Made by a program: the position numbers and the translations under genes | NCBI GenBank assembly: GCA_039707655.1 | Contig: CM077666.1 | Span: forward strand, 282,275,166-282,339,165 | From: Elymus sibiricus | Lineage: Eukaryota > Streptophyta > Magnoliopsida > Poales > Poaceae | Direction of reading: 5' to 3' | Length of the DNA stretch: 64,000 nt | Shown: positions 1-10,986 of the stretch, in pieces | Numbering within the stretch: position 1 is the stretch's first letter | How the letters are laid out: every line of letters starts with the position of its first letter | The notes under the pieces: generated by a model | Told to the model about the DNA's origin: nothing | Seen by the model: the letters and a program-made list of their open reading frames with translations, nothing else | Databases searched by the model: none

Positions 1-1590
1 CATCTGGCCCAATTAACACAGAACGTCCAAAAAGACCACTGGAGAAGCGGCCTGAGAAGGTCATCGCTCGTCAGGATATTAAGAGCAAATCGGACGACCA
101 ATGAAGCCTAAAAATGACGATTTAACGGCTTGAACTGTGAATGGACTGAGAGGGCAGGAAAAGTGCTCAGTTATAATGTATCTAAATATTGTGATCCATC
201 GTATTTAATCTTCTGCCGAATTATGTAACTATTGAACATATTGTACTGAGATTTTGATTTATGCATTGGTTGTTGAAACATTTTAAATAGCGTATGTATT
301 GATGGATGTGAAATATTTGAATTCCACACTTCATAATTCAAATTTTGAAATTTCCAATTCGAATAATAAATTAACAAAAAATACTAACTATTAGGTAATA
401 AATTACGGTACGCATGGTTAGAAAGAAATTAGTGTGTGCGATGGAAAATATATTACACACGATTCTTTGAAGAATAACGTGTGCGATTCCCAGCGGTAGA
501 AAAAAGGGTCGCATATCATATGCGTGTGGGATTGTCATCAATACCACACACGTTGCCATATTATATGCGTGTGCAATTGGCGGCAATACCACAATCGGTT
601 CAAACACGTGTGCGTGTATAATATAGAACGAAGAGAAGACGGTTCGCATAAGAAACACGTGTGTGATAGGAATACCTATCGCACACACTTATTAAATGGT
701 CACGTTGACGATAGCAGAGCCACCGCACATATTTTGCAGTTTCTGACTGTGTGATATACCCATCGCAAACAAGTCGATAGATTAAATGTTTGTGATATCC
801 ATCTTTTGCGCAAAAGCATATATGTGTAATCCTTTCGGATGTTTGGTGGATCACAAATGTAATGTCAAGGTGTAACTTATGGGATAGTCCATGACTTTGC
901 ATACGATTACTTTAGAAAATCGTCAGCACGTGCTGGCCCCATCGCAAACGATTTATCTCGGTCCTGTGTGATGGACCCCCTATCGCACACATATGCAAGA
1001 CGACGGTTTAAAACTGTGTCCCCGAAAAGGGTTAAACCTCATTTGTATAGGAGTTGACTGTACCAATGGTATATCCATAAAGTCTTAGAGGAAATCTCAT
1101 ATGCATGTGTGGAATAACAAACGGTAAAATGCATTCCTAGTGGTGTCTCTAAGACTAGCTCAAGTATTATATGATGGTTATATTTTTCTAATCATGAGCA
1201 TGACTATGCCGACAACTTTGCGGAAGAACACTTGTGTTCAGTTGACCCAATTGTAGTTATGCTATGAGTTAGTTGTAGCGTGCTACTGGACCCCGCGCCA
1301 CTACTAACTCTATATAGTTCTTTTCTGCGTATTTATGCAATACTTATGCAACAATTATACATAGTTTTTATACAGTCCAACATTTACATACACGATTAAT
1401 ACAACAATGCCTAATCATCATCATAGTGATATAAGAATGCCTCAACATCATCATAATGATATAACAATGTCTCATCTCATCATCATAAGTTAACAACTAG
1501 CTAATGGTTATCATCCTAGGTAAACAACTTACAGAACCATAGTAGTCATAACCCTAGATCATGGCAAGTACTCGTACCTACTCCTCTCTT
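1..1590. other. Unrecognised repeat-like DNA at left edge
   Basis: No gene is supported here. From about 415 to 1000 the words GTGTGCGAT, CGTGTGCGA and CATCGCAAAC recur in both orientations every 40 to 80 bases, as in subterminal repeat zones of grass DNA transposons, but I could not find a matched terminus or target duplication. From about 1400 to 1500 a short direct repeat around ATCATCATCATA.TGATATAA occurs twice to three times. The short open frames in this part are translations of these repeats. No element family is assigned. Confidence 0.4.
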
Positions 1591-1599
1591 TTAGGAAAA

Positions 1600-1640
1600 C
1601 TAGTAAGATGCCCGTGCTACGCTACGGAACTACATCCAAT
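1600..1640 (-). mobile_element. Helitron-like 3' terminus, minus strand, element incomplete
   Basis: Read on the minus strand this stretch ends GCACGGGCATCTTACTAG followed by T, which closely resembles the 3' end of the better-defined Helitron at 16366 (GCACGTGCATACTTACTAG then T). CTAG is a permitted CTRR Helitron terminus. The body would extend to higher coordinates, but I found no matching 5' end (TCTATACTACTATT type), so the element is truncated or its other end has decayed. Assignment rests on the similarity to 16366-19879 only. Confidence 0.4.
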
Positions 1641-4180
1641 TAGGGAGACGGAAATAGTCCATCCCCGCTTGCGTTTTAGAGAGGTGTGGTTGTCCTATAG
1701 ATCTTCAATGCCCTGAAGGGACTATGAACTCATGACCTTAGCTTAGACTGGTGCAAATCAATAAACCTATCTTATATGTAAATGCAATCAAACAAGACTT
1801 CAGGATCAAACAAAACATGTTTTCTACCCATCACCATCGAGCTTGTATTTGCATTCACAGGCTTAATGTTTTCTCTGGTTAGCTCATGCATAATAAAAAT
1901 AAGTTAACATTGATTTTTAACATCAAGATTAACGTTTTTCAAAGATGAAATCCTCGGTTGGCCGAGAATCCTAGAAGTTTGGGAGTGTCCTCGTAAAAGT
2001 ATAGCTGCAAATGGCCTACACAAATATTCTCTAGGACAGAACGAATGTATATCATGGTACATCTCCCCGTGAGCCAGACACGTGTAGTCCCCGATCGCAT
2101 GTTTGTATATTTAGGACCTGTTCGGATCCTCTCCGCTCCCAAGTGCAGCTCCCGGAGCGGAGGAAGCGCTAGCGTAATTTCAGGGAGTTGCTAAAATCGG
2201 GCTCCTGCGTTCGGCGCTTTGGCACTATGGTGGGACGTCCATACCGTGATGGCACGACACGACGGGCTCTGTTGCTGCCTGCTGGCCGGACCTGACCAAA
2301 GTCTCCGCACTTCTTGTCTTGTCTCTTGGTGCAGCGGTACGCTTTCCAGACATGTGTCGTCCGTCATCAGAAAATCTAGCCATGGCGGCTCTTCAAGCAC
2401 AACAAGTCCCTTTTGACCCGTCTTCGGCTTCTTCTTGCACTGCGCTGCAACGGAGGCACCGGATCGACGCCGCTACATGCTGCTCCGTCCTGCACATGAC
2501 TTCAGTTCTGCACATGTCGACCGGTATGGTAACCTCATTTTCTGTCATGGCCGCCCTCGAGCCCCGCTGTGCCGAGTGTGATCACACTCAAGCAAGACGC
2601 ACTCGTCCCGACGACGCCGGCCACCAAGGCCAACGTTCAGGACACCATGGACCAGTTGCTCTCGTTCGACGGTGCCGAACCACTGGCTCTGCTCCCCAAC
2701 ATAGTCGAGCCAGCGCACCGGCGGCCCTGTTCCCTGATGCCGTCGAGCCCAACCGGTATTTCTTCATTCTTCCCCAAGCACTTCCCTGCTGGACGCACTG
2801 GTCGTCGTCGCCCAAGATGGCGGTGGTCCTCCTCCCTCCACTTCTTTCGGTTCTTCATGCTACACATGTGGTTTTTTTGCGAGGTATGTGGGGTTGTTGT
2901 TGGTCAGGGGAGCAGCCGTTGCAGTTGTGCACAGGAGGATGGCGGCGGCTGCGCGTCTCCAATGCATCATCTTCGAGTCCGCCATGACAAAGTAGCAACC
3001 AGAGTAACCACCCATGGCATCGGAACTGAAGCACACATGGCCCATGGGAGATGGTGGTCCACATTTATGACCCTGGCAGGACGACAATTGGAGAGCTGAG
3101 GCGGCCGGTCAGAGTACGGTGATTGGGGAGCATTCTCTCTTCTGGGAGGGATACTCAAAAGCTGAGAATTAGGAGTAGTATTTAAAAATTGTTGCTTTAT
3201 ATCATGACAGGATTGCTTGTGTTGTTCGATGGTAAAGAGCAGGCCGCTCTGACATAACAGAACATCCTGGTCAGCCTGCTGTGAGATTTCTTTATTTGTG
3301 CAAGACTTGCACTATGTCCCACCAACTCAAACCTTTATAGGTAGGAAAGAAAATAGAAAATAACTAGAAAAATCTCTCTATCTCCACGATGGAGCACAAA
3401 GATACACCGGTCTCCACTTTGTGGCATGCGCTCACTCACTATTGCCTCTATCTTTCAATTTCGTGGCATCCATTTGGTTGGCGTTCAGTCGAGTATCTAT
3501 ATTTGAAACATGTCTTCTTAGGGCAAATAATTATCACCTCACCTTCCACATCCATCAGCGCAAGCCCAATGTGGCACCCCCCATTTGGCCCAGACGGGTT
3601 GCCTCCACATGCCGACACAGGACAACTTCCCGGCACGCACCAGTATCATGGTGCATTGCTCCAAACATGACTTTATTGAAAATACATGGTATATAGCCCA
3701 ACTATAGTGGGGTCTATCCCATATAACTCCATAGTAGAGTTATTGGGCAGCGAAAGATTAGGTTGAAGGCTTGGTCAGGCTTCACAACTCATACAACTGG
3801 CTGGGGCGACCATCTAGCTTATCCATCTTCTCCAGAATATGGCCATGTGCAAGGCCAGGTAAGTACTTTGAATGTAGTCGCAAGACAACTGATTATATAG
3901 TAATCAAACGAACAAGTAACAAAGCAATAATAAAGTTTAAGCAACAACAACAAAAATATCCTCACAAGATCACGAATAAGCTTATCGCTAGACTCACAAA
4001 GGGAAAAGGAGAGGGAGCGTCGTGTGAAGGAGAAGGAGCGCAAGAAGCGGGAGAAGGAGAGGGCACGCAAAGAGAAGGAGACTCGTGAAGAAGAGAGGGC
4101 AAGAAGTTTGCAGGGACTCGTGATGCACAAAAGGAGGATGAGACACATGACAAGAAGGGGAAATGGACACATATACTATA
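1640..4180. other. Gene-poor stretch with no recognised product
   Basis: Several frames of 60 to 222 codons are open between 2219 and 3160, on both strands, in a GC-rich block; they have no domain I recognise and overlap one another, so none is called as a gene. Around 4020 to 4110 a purine-rich run encodes a very charged Lys/Glu/Arg peptide, which is compositional. A text starting GACCTGTTCGGATCC near 2116 resembles transposon termini, but no partner was found. Confidence 0.4.
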
Positions 4181-4371
4181 ACACTAATCCCCTTAGAATT
4201 GGAGCCTCTCATTCAATTGAGGTAACCAATTTGGAATTGGGTCACCGATTTTGACCGGGTCAACAATTTTTTACTCAATTATTTTAATCTTCTATAACAC
4301 TAAGTTTGTTTTAAGGCCTCACAATCAATTGAGGTCTCAATTTGAAGTTGGGTCATCCAATTTTGACCGAG

Positions 4372-4702
4372 TCAACAATTTCACAATGAGCTCTCTCATT
4401 CATTTTTAATACACTATGCTCCCTAATTTTAAAACTTCTCCCGTCAAACCTAGATTTAGACTCCGTCAATTCTTTGTTGTGGCAATGAAATCTCTAAATT
4501 CGTTAAGCTATCCCATTTTAAAACCTCTCATTCAACTCAACAATTTCACAATGAGCTCTCTCATTCATTTTTTAATACACTATGCTCCATAATTTTAAAA
4601 CTTCTCCCGTCAATCCTTGATTTTGACTCCGTCAATCCTTTGTTGTGGCAATGAAATCTCTAACTTCGTTAAGTTATCCCATTTTAAAGCCTCTCATTCA
4701 AC
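4372..4702. repeat. Two-copy tandem duplication, unit about 165 bp
   Basis: Copy 1 (4372-4536) and copy 2 (4537-4702) both begin TCAACAATTTCACAATGAGC and continue through CATTCATTTTT, CACTATGCTCC, CTTCTCCCGTCAA and CCTCTCATTCAAC with only scattered substitutions. It is AT-rich and noncoding. A related, more diverged text (ATTGAGGTCTCAATTTGAAG) lies just upstream at 4210 to 4350, so the duplicated unit may be part of a longer decayed repeat. Confidence 0.8.
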
Positions 4703-5517
4703 TCTTCAATTTGGATTGGATATATAATTGATTGGGTTGTTCACCCTAGCTTCATGGTGGGATCTCTCGATGAATGGGTGACAAAACGGAAGTGTCGCCC
4801 ATGACACGTTTAGCACCAGCATAACACACGTGTCCAACAACGTAGTAACTTTCTCATGTTTTTGTATTAATTAAAAGACGTCCTCCAATCACATGGTCAA
4901 AAACACCCACCCAAACACCACAATAAAAAAATGATAAACTCACGAACGATTCGCTACGGATTAGTCACACCAAACATTTCCCCACCAATCACTTTCCCGA
5001 TTTGCATCGTTGGCCCATTTTTTCCCCTAATCTCTGACCATAAATTGACACATCCATCTGTAAGTATGATTTCCTAAAGTCTGTCCGTAGGAGTAGCATA
5101 TCTGATAAAAAATGCACTTCATTATATCCCCACATGTCAAACCAACTAATACGTAAATATTTTTCATAACTTCATTTTTTTTACATAAAACATGTACAAC
5201 CTCAAAAATTTAACGGCACGACAAATCGCGCACTGCCCTTGAGGCTGGGAGACTCGCTCCCAGGAGGCTCCTTGATTTGCTTCGATTTTGGCCGTTCGAT
5301 CCTGGTCAACGAAGCCTTTTTTTCTCTGCTGGCCGCTGGATCATCGCTGGAAAACGTCGGGTTCATTTTAACCGCGCGATGAATTATGGACATGGGATGA
5401 CCTGTGGGCTCGGACGGAATAGGATTGGTTGGTTTTCCGTTTTTTGGGTGCGCGGGCAGCCTCTCCTGCCGCGCCGCGCGCGCGCGTTGTGGGCGCTGGG
5501 GCGCGGGTTGTGACCAT
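4703..5517. other. No gene seen
   Basis: AT-rich to 5200, then a GC-rich block (5200-5515) with a CG-dinucleotide run near 5480. Open frames on both strands overlap and resemble no family I know. Nothing is called. Confidence 0.4.
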
Positions 5518-5806
5518 CAGGCTGGTTCCAATGGACTGGTGCTTAGAGGGGGTGCTAAGTGTATTAAAAACCTTAGCAACTAGTCTCCCCAATGCATAGG
5601 TGCTTAGCTTTTGTTGCTAAGCTTTCCTCATGGAATTATTTAATAGTTAAACTTCTTCATGCATTGGTTGCTAGTCATTTTACATAGGTTCACGTGCTTA
5701 GAACCGGTTCTTCCTGGGGTCACCATAATGCTCTCTCTCCTCTTTAATTGCTTTGCCACATCACCTTTTTACCTATGTGGCATCCTTAACACCGATGCAT
5801 TGAAAC
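5518..5806. mobile_element. MITE-like element with imperfect terminal inverted repeats
   Basis: The left end reads CTGGTTCCAATGGACTGGTG and the reverse complement of the right end reads ATGGTTTCAATGCATCGGTG, giving an imperfect terminal inverted repeat of about 25 bp that continues with GCTTAGAG against GTTAAGGA. The interior is short, AT-rich and noncoding. Target duplication is uncertain: TCA occurs beside both ends, but the ends are not symmetrical around it. Length and structure suit a non-autonomous DNA transposon; the superfamily is not assigned. Confidence 0.55.
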
Positions 5807-5914
5807 CATCAACGACCCGTAGCTAAAAGCGTCCGACGCGACGCGGCATGGAGCAGGCGTCGTCCATACGCGCACGATGCAATGGTCAGCCCAACCACCC
5901 CATCCAACCGCGGA

Positions 5915-6027
5915 GAGTGAAGTCTGAAAACAACCCTGTCTTCATACGCTCCGTCGGATTCGAACCCCCACCTTCCAATCCCTGAAATCAGCACCCCGAC
6001 CTCTCCAATCCTGGTCGTCATGGCCCT
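5915..6027 (+). repeat. MULE left terminal inverted repeat
   Basis: Inverted match to 8228-8337; the identity begins exactly at the target duplication. It runs into the region just before the first ATG of the PB1-like gene's leader, so it probably contains the promoter of that gene, as is usual for MULE ends (family knowledge). Confidence 0.85.
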
Positions 6028-6428
6028 TCAGCTCGTTCCCAAACAAGGGATTGCGGACGTGGAGCTGGGCGAGGCCGGGATCGCTAAATATGCCAGGTGC
6101 GCTGGAGAAAACTGGTTGAGCCAGACCAGCTCGCCTCCCCCTTGCTCTGTTCGCCTCCCCTTGCTCTGTTCCCCGCGGCTGGATGCATCAACTTCTCTGC
6201 GGCTGCCATGGCGAACGACGACTGATCGCGCGGCTCTCCGACAAGCACTACGGCAGAGCAGAATCAGGTACGCGATATGCATCCGTTCTGAGCATTTGGT
6301 GTTTTTTTCCTCTGTATGGATGCTAGGTTTAGGGTTCTACAGTGAGGGAAAGTTGGGGTTTTTGCGGGTGGGCATTAGTTGGGGTTTTGATTATCACTGA
6401 TGCATCAGTTACTTTGATTGTAATGTAG

Positions 6429-7019
6429 ATGTTTGTCGTTCAAATCATGGACCCGACAGAGATCTTGAATGTCAGATTCCACTTTGGGGGGAAGTTCATC
6501 AGGATTGGTCCAAGTCTTGACTATGTGGGGGGAGATTCTGGACTGTCAGAGATCGAGCGTGACAAGCTCTCTTTACAGGAGGTGAAAGGGTTTTTAAGAG
6601 ATCATATGGCAGTGAAGGAGTGCATGAAGTATTATTTCTTATTGCCTGGCAGAGATTTGGCAGATGGATTGATCTTTTTACATGATGATGTTGGCTGCAT
6701 CAAAATGTCTGACTATATTACAGATGGAGGAGTTGCTGACATATATGTGGAGTATAATGGTGAAGAAGATGAAAAGGAAGAAACAGACAGTGGTTCAGAC
6801 CTCCTAGAAGCTCATCAACAACTAACAATGTTGTCCCTGGAGGTAGCAATGGCAGAGGAAGTGGGAGAGGATCTGGGACAGGAACTGGGAGAGGAAGAGG
6901 GTCTTGGACAGGAACTGGGAGAGGAGCTGGCAGAGGAAGTGGGAGTACAGCTAGTGGGAATTACTAAAGCTTATGGTGGATGGAGTTGCCTTTTGGATGC
7001 TACTGTCAGTCTGCACTAG
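6429..7019 (+). pseudogene. PB1-like-domain MULE transposase N-terminus, internally deleted
   Basis: The protein starts at the ATG at 6447 (MDPTEILNVRFHFGGKF). Its first 105 residues match the PB1-like domain found at the N-terminus of grass MULE transposases, recognisable by FHFGGKF, YVGGDSGLSEIE and ITDGGVADIYVEY. A leader exon ends at 6267 with donor GTACGC, and the acceptor is TGTAG at 6428. After an acidic stretch the reading frame enters a repetitive Glu/Leu tail; one frame over, the same DNA encodes a Gly/Arg-rich tail (GRGSGRGSGTGTGRGRG) ending in a stop near 6963, which is what the C-terminus of such transposases usually looks like. I infer a deletion that joined the N-terminal domain to the C-terminal tail out of frame and removed the DDE catalytic core and SWIM finger. 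Confidence 0.8.
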
Positions 7020-7391
7020 TTACTATTAATATGTGCTGGTATTTATGGAGTTGCCTTTTGTACTGGACATGTGTTTCTGCTACTCTGCTCTTTTGTGGTC
7101 ATGTATAATATTGCAAGATGGTACATCTGTTTAATGCAAAATGAAGTGCATATCATCTTGCTTAAATAAAGCACAGTACATATTTTTTTTAGATCTTATT
7201 GCTGTCAAATAAAGTGCATGTAAAGTTCTTGCTGTCAAATAAAAAGCATATGATCTTCAGTTAAACAAAATGAGAATTCAGATCACTTCATTCATTTTCA
7301 TTTGGAATTTCCATCATACATGGTTGAGATCGATTACATTGCAATCCCTGCTAGCTCACTAAATGCATTACATTGCATTCCTCTTCTAAAA

Positions 7392-7998
7392 CTAGGATAA
7401 TATCATGCCTGCAACTAACCCAGCCAAGAAGATCATCAAAGCATAAATCACAACTTTGTACATCTGACTCTCAACTTTCTTCTCACGCCTAGCAACAATT
7501 TCAGAAATTACTACATTCTTCTTTTCCAATTCCTTTCTTAACACATCAACATCATTCTCAGTTGGCTTCTTAGTAGCTTCCTCTTCCAGCCTCCACACTT
7601 TGTCCCGAAGATCTCCAAGCAAATCACGAAGAAATGGCGTTGTTGGGCCGTCATGCCACTCCACAAAACCATGCTGGCCAATTAAATCACACTGTTAATT
7701 ACAATGTTTTGGTGCAGAGTTCGAACAGAGCAGAGAAAAGAAAGAGGAACAGAGCAGAGTTCGAGCTTACCTGAGCTTCCACGCATGCATAATACCTCCT
7801 TCCAGGATTTGCTGGACTCCATGAGATCCACCTTGGCGCCTTCTTCCCGCACAAGCTGCAGTTCTTCGCCGACTCGTAGTCCATCGGCTGCTCTCTGTAG
7901 GGCACCGGCGACCTAGCAGGCCCGCCTCTCCTTCCAATCCGACCGCCTCCGGAGTAAGACGAAGCAGTCGACCCCGACATCAGGTGCGCCGCCGCCAA
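7392..7998 (-). CDS. GRF zinc-finger, coiled-coil, C-terminally membrane-anchored protein (two exons)
   Basis: Exon 1 is 7771-7998 (76 codons) and exon 2 is 7392-7691 (99 codons plus TAG), joined in phase 0 by a canonical donor (CAG then GTAAGC) and acceptor (TTAACAG). The 175-residue product has a basic, Gly/Ser-rich N-terminus, then a GRF-type zinc finger at about residues 47 to 90 (CSLCGKKAPRWISW, NPGRRYYAC, then a fourth Cys just after the junction and a WHD ending). Next come a Glu/Lys coiled coil at about 105 to 150 and a hydrophobic C-terminal helix (VVIYALMIFLAGLVAGMIL) that could anchor it in a membrane. GRF fingers bind nucleic acid in other proteins; the role of this plant class is unknown to me. 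The splice site falls inside the finger and restores its last metal ligand, which strongly supports a real gene. It sits inside a MULE and could be the element's second gene or a captured host gene. Confidence 0.85.
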
Positions 7999-8126
7999 TC
8001 ACCGCCCTCTCTCAATCGATCTCCACCCTCTCTCAATCGCAGACGAACCCCGCCGCCGGAGTTCTGCTCCCCGCCTCAGACGATTGGAGATAAGAAGAGG
8101 GGAAAGTGAGTGAGAGAGAGAGCGGG

Positions 8127-8143
8127 GGGGGGGGGGGGGGGGG
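8127..8143. repeat. Poly-G homopolymer inside the MULE
   Basis: An uninterrupted run of about 20 G residues lies between the GRF gene and the right terminal repeat, in its presumed promoter. It is liable to assembly error in length. Confidence 0.8.
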
Positions 8144-8227
8144 TCAACACACGCGGCGTCATTAATTCGTCAAACCCCGCCGCCCGCGGTGCCACGTCAC
8201 TGATCCCACCCTTAAACCAGGTTAAGG

Positions 8228-8337
8228 GCGCTGACGACCGGGATTGGAGAGGTGGGGATGCCGATTTCAGGGATTAGAAGGTGGGGGTTCGAATCCGACG
8301 GAGCGTACGAAGACAGGGTTGTTTTCAGACTTCACTC
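8228..8337 (-). repeat. MULE right terminal inverted repeat
   Basis: Reverse-complement copy of the left end, with a handful of substitutions (for example CGTACG against CATACG in the middle). It lies about 230 bp upstream of the GRF gene start on the minus strand, so each of the two inner genes reads inward from one terminal repeat. Confidence 0.85.
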
Positions 8338-8346
8338 AACCGCGGA

Positions 8347-9921
8347 CGAGACAGCACAGCGGCGACGCAAGGGCAGACAGACGCGGCATGGAGCAGGAGA
8401 AGCGGCAGACATATGGGTCCAGCAGACAAGAAGGTCCACCTGCAGCGACAGTGACTACCAAAAATCTGGAGGGCGAGGCAGCAACGGCTGCCGCCGCAAA
8501 ACACGGGACGCACGTGTGACGCCCACGTCGTGCAGCCACCACATCCATCTCTCCTCCTCCCTCGTCCGCCGCCGCACCCGCTATTCTCCTCCTTTCTCTT
8601 CTGCCCTTCCTTAGCTAGATGGCCCCATCTGCCGGTCATCGTCGGAGAGGCCGGGTCTTTACACTGAGGGTGGAGGAGCAAGGGAATGCCAAGAGGCCAG
8701 CGGTGGGGGTGAAGCAGCGAGGCCGCAGACCCAGACGGCGGACGCCTCGCGGGGTGGAGGAGAGGCCGACAATAGGGACAAGTAGCAGCAGTTAAGGGGA
8801 GGTCCCGACGGCTGAAGATGGTGCACACTGAAGGAGCTCAGAGCGGCACACCCATGGATGGACGGATGATGCCAAGGTGAGCTTTTCTCAATCCTCCCCC
8901 CCTTCACGCCTCATAATTTTTTTGGGTTAATTGCCTGCTTTTATGCAATGTTTTATGCATAATTAAAACAAGCTACAATGCTTTGGTAAGCACTACGTAC
9001 TATTCTGCTTGCTCTTCTAGGCTTTTCTCTTCTTCACATTCTTAGAAACTACTTTGACTGGCCCTTCCAGAAACACTGAAAAAGTAGGTGGCTGTATATA
9101 TGCTTCTCTCATTGTGTTGTTTTCTTACCTTTGCTTGATTGCGAGAATTAGAGACCTTTCATTTAGAAAAAAATGTACTAATGTACGTAGGATGGACGGA
9201 CAGAAGAGGATGTCGGGGATGTGGATTATAACATTTCCCCCCTGTTCATATTGTAAAAGTATTGAGGACCCACCCTCTCTGCCCAAATATTATGTGCAGT
9301 TTTCTCACTTTTTCTCTAAAGAATCTTGTCACGTAAATCTAATTTAATTTAAGCAAATCAATCTATGCTGTTCCTAGGTATTACACCACTTCTATGATTA
9401 AATTATTGGCTGAGATTTCCAGTATGACAACTTCACAAAAAATGGTTGGCTTGCTATCATCTTGAAGATTTAGAATTTCAGTTTGTTATGTGGATTTACA
9501 ATTTCTGATTTTATCCCATTTGATTTATATTTTGTCTTCTGGTAGAAGAACTTGGTTATTCTTGTTCTAATTGTTGACGTATGTACTTAATTGACTACAA
9601 GCATGTCATTCATTTGACTGATACAATACAATGCTGAGCACAAATATTTGACAACCTACTGCTACGATCTCCAGAGACGACACCATTAGTATGAGTCAGT
9701 TGCATTGGTGAAGCTGAGCACAAATCTATGAATCCAGCCCCTCTTTGCTTTAGACTGCGTATGTCTCCAACCTGAGCTCTAATTATTTTATTAGTTGGAT
9801 ATAATATCAAACCATTTACAATTATTTTGTTTAACTACAATATGATGTAGAAGAGTTTTGGTTAGTTCTCATAAATCATCCAGTATACGTTTATTTCCAA
9901 AGCAAAGAAATTGGAAAGTTG
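8347..9921. other. No firm gene; weak transcript-like segment
   Basis: An ATG at 8620 opens a 58-codon Arg-rich frame ending near 8795, and a canonical donor (AAG then GTGAGC) lies near 8877, followed by T-rich intron-like DNA. This could be the first exon of a noncoding or decayed transcript, but no domain is recognised and no second exon is supported. The remainder is AT-rich with nothing recognised. A 17-bp text ACGCGGCATGGAGCAGG at 8381 also occurs in the same orientation at 5841, on the other side of the MULE. Confidence 0.3.
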
Positions 9922-9923
9922 TA

Positions 9924-10012
9924 CTCCCTCCGTCCCAAAATAAGTGACTCGACTTTGTAGTTTGTACTAAAGCTAGTACAAAGTTGAGTCACTTATTTTG
10001 GGACGGAGGGAG
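9924..10012. mobile_element. Stowaway (Tc1/Mariner) MITE, 89 bp
   Basis: A near-perfect palindrome: it begins CTCCCTCCGTCCCAAAATAA and ends with the reverse complement, flanked by TA at 9922-9923 and 10013-10014. The CTCCCTCCGT terminus with a TA duplication is diagnostic of Stowaway elements in Triticeae. The inner loop is only about 20 bp, so the transcript would fold into a long hairpin. Confidence 0.97.
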
Positions 10013-10532
10013 TATAAGAGAAGAATAAATGGCATGTCTTGAAAATCGTATGAGGTTCAATCTTGATGTAGTTTTGGACTGAATATTTCTCACTTCGAGG
10101 AATGCTTTTTGCTGAAATCAATGTTTTTTTTCAATATCCCAACGATTTTATTCCCCTGTGCCCCATGGACTTAGATCAGGGTTTTCTTACAAAAATGTAT
10201 TGACTTTTCTATGATTCATTGAAGTTATTTCACAAGAGAAATGTTCACTGTATATAGTGGATACACGTACTCATGATATATCCTTTTACTTGCTAGCGAC
10301 AAGTACTCTCATTTTTAGTCTTATGTACTGCCAGTGACATATCTTTTCTTGCATGGAGAGTATATTTGTGGACTAATTCTTATTATCAGGTTTATGTACC
10401 TCCAATTTTATATACCTCAGTGACGTGATGTTAATGATAATACTTACCTTGAGAGTTATATCAGGTTGCAGTCATCCTTTGGGCTTGACATGGCATTTTT
10501 TGCACCCAGGATTAAGTCATGTTATCTTGCTG

Positions 10533-10655
10533 TTTGCATTTGGATAATACACTTCTGTATTCTTCTAAAAATGAATCAGTTATATTACAATTTGTTTGAT
10601 GATATGGCTGAAGGAAAAAGGTGTTGCTACAACATGTTGCCTGTTAATTTGTTCT
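10533..10655. repeat. Tandem duplication copy 1, left part (split by chromovirus)
   Basis: Text from TTTGCATTTGGATAATACAC to TTGTTCT matches 16227 onward almost perfectly. Copy 1 resumes at 16121 after the retrotransposon and runs to about 16226; copy 2 runs 16227-16365 and resumes at 19880 after the Helitron. The original unit is about 230 bp, two direct copies side by side, present before both insertions. Confidence 0.85.
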
Positions 10656-10986
10656 TGGTAGGAACAGCTTCCCTACCAGGGCGTACTCGCAGGTTGTAGG
10701 GGTGCTGCGGTGGATGGCGAGCCGGCTGGCGCGGCCGACGGCGCTGTGGCGCCATGGTCGCGAGAGAGACAGAGAGAGATGGCGCAGCTAGGGTTAGGGC
10801 ACCGGCTCCTTCTGGGAGCCGATCAAAATAGATTGATCTTGCTTAATCTCAAAGGTGTTCATTACACGAGTATATATAACTCCTCTAGGCTATAATAAAC
10901 TGGGCTAAGCCCCTGATACTATAAGATAACTGGGCCAGCTTGGCTAACTGGGCCTCCTCCGGTTATAATGTAAACTGGTCATAACA
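10656..10986 (-). repeat. Chromovirus 3' LTR
   Basis: Left copy of the 331-bp LTR; on the minus strand it is the downstream LTR. It differs from the right copy at four positions, all transitions, three of them at CpG sites (consistent with deamination of methylated C). The pol frame runs through the polypurine tract and stops inside this LTR at 10944. Confidence 0.95.

Larger units (their letters stand above)
5915..8337. mobile_element. Mutator-like element (MULE), 2.4 kb, with 9-bp target duplication
   Basis: Both ends carry long inverted repeats of about 110 to 125 bp: the left end starts GAGTGAAGTCTGAAAACAAC at 5915, and the same text in reverse complement ends the element at 8337, with roughly 90 percent identity inward to about 6027 and 8228. 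The 9-bp sequence AACCGCGGA flanks the element directly at 5906-5914 and 8338-8346. Long inverted ends with a 9-bp duplication are the classical MULE signature. Inside are a truncated PB1-like gene on the plus strand, a GRF zinc-finger gene on the minus strand and a G homopolymer near 8127-8143. No full MULE transposase catalytic domain is present, so it is a deletion derivative. Confidence 0.92.

Noticed and set aside
2219..3160. Overlapping open frames of up to 222 codons on both strands
   Set aside because: GC-rich block with frames open in several phases at once; no domain, no splice pattern, no codon bias visible by eye.
3962..4172. Charged Lys/Glu/Arg protein near 4020
   Set aside because: Arises from a purine-rich run; frames on the other strand are equally open; no family recognised.
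5518..5806. Target duplication TCA for the MITE
   Set aside because: TCA is present on both sides, but the inverted ends are not symmetrical around it, so it may be chance.
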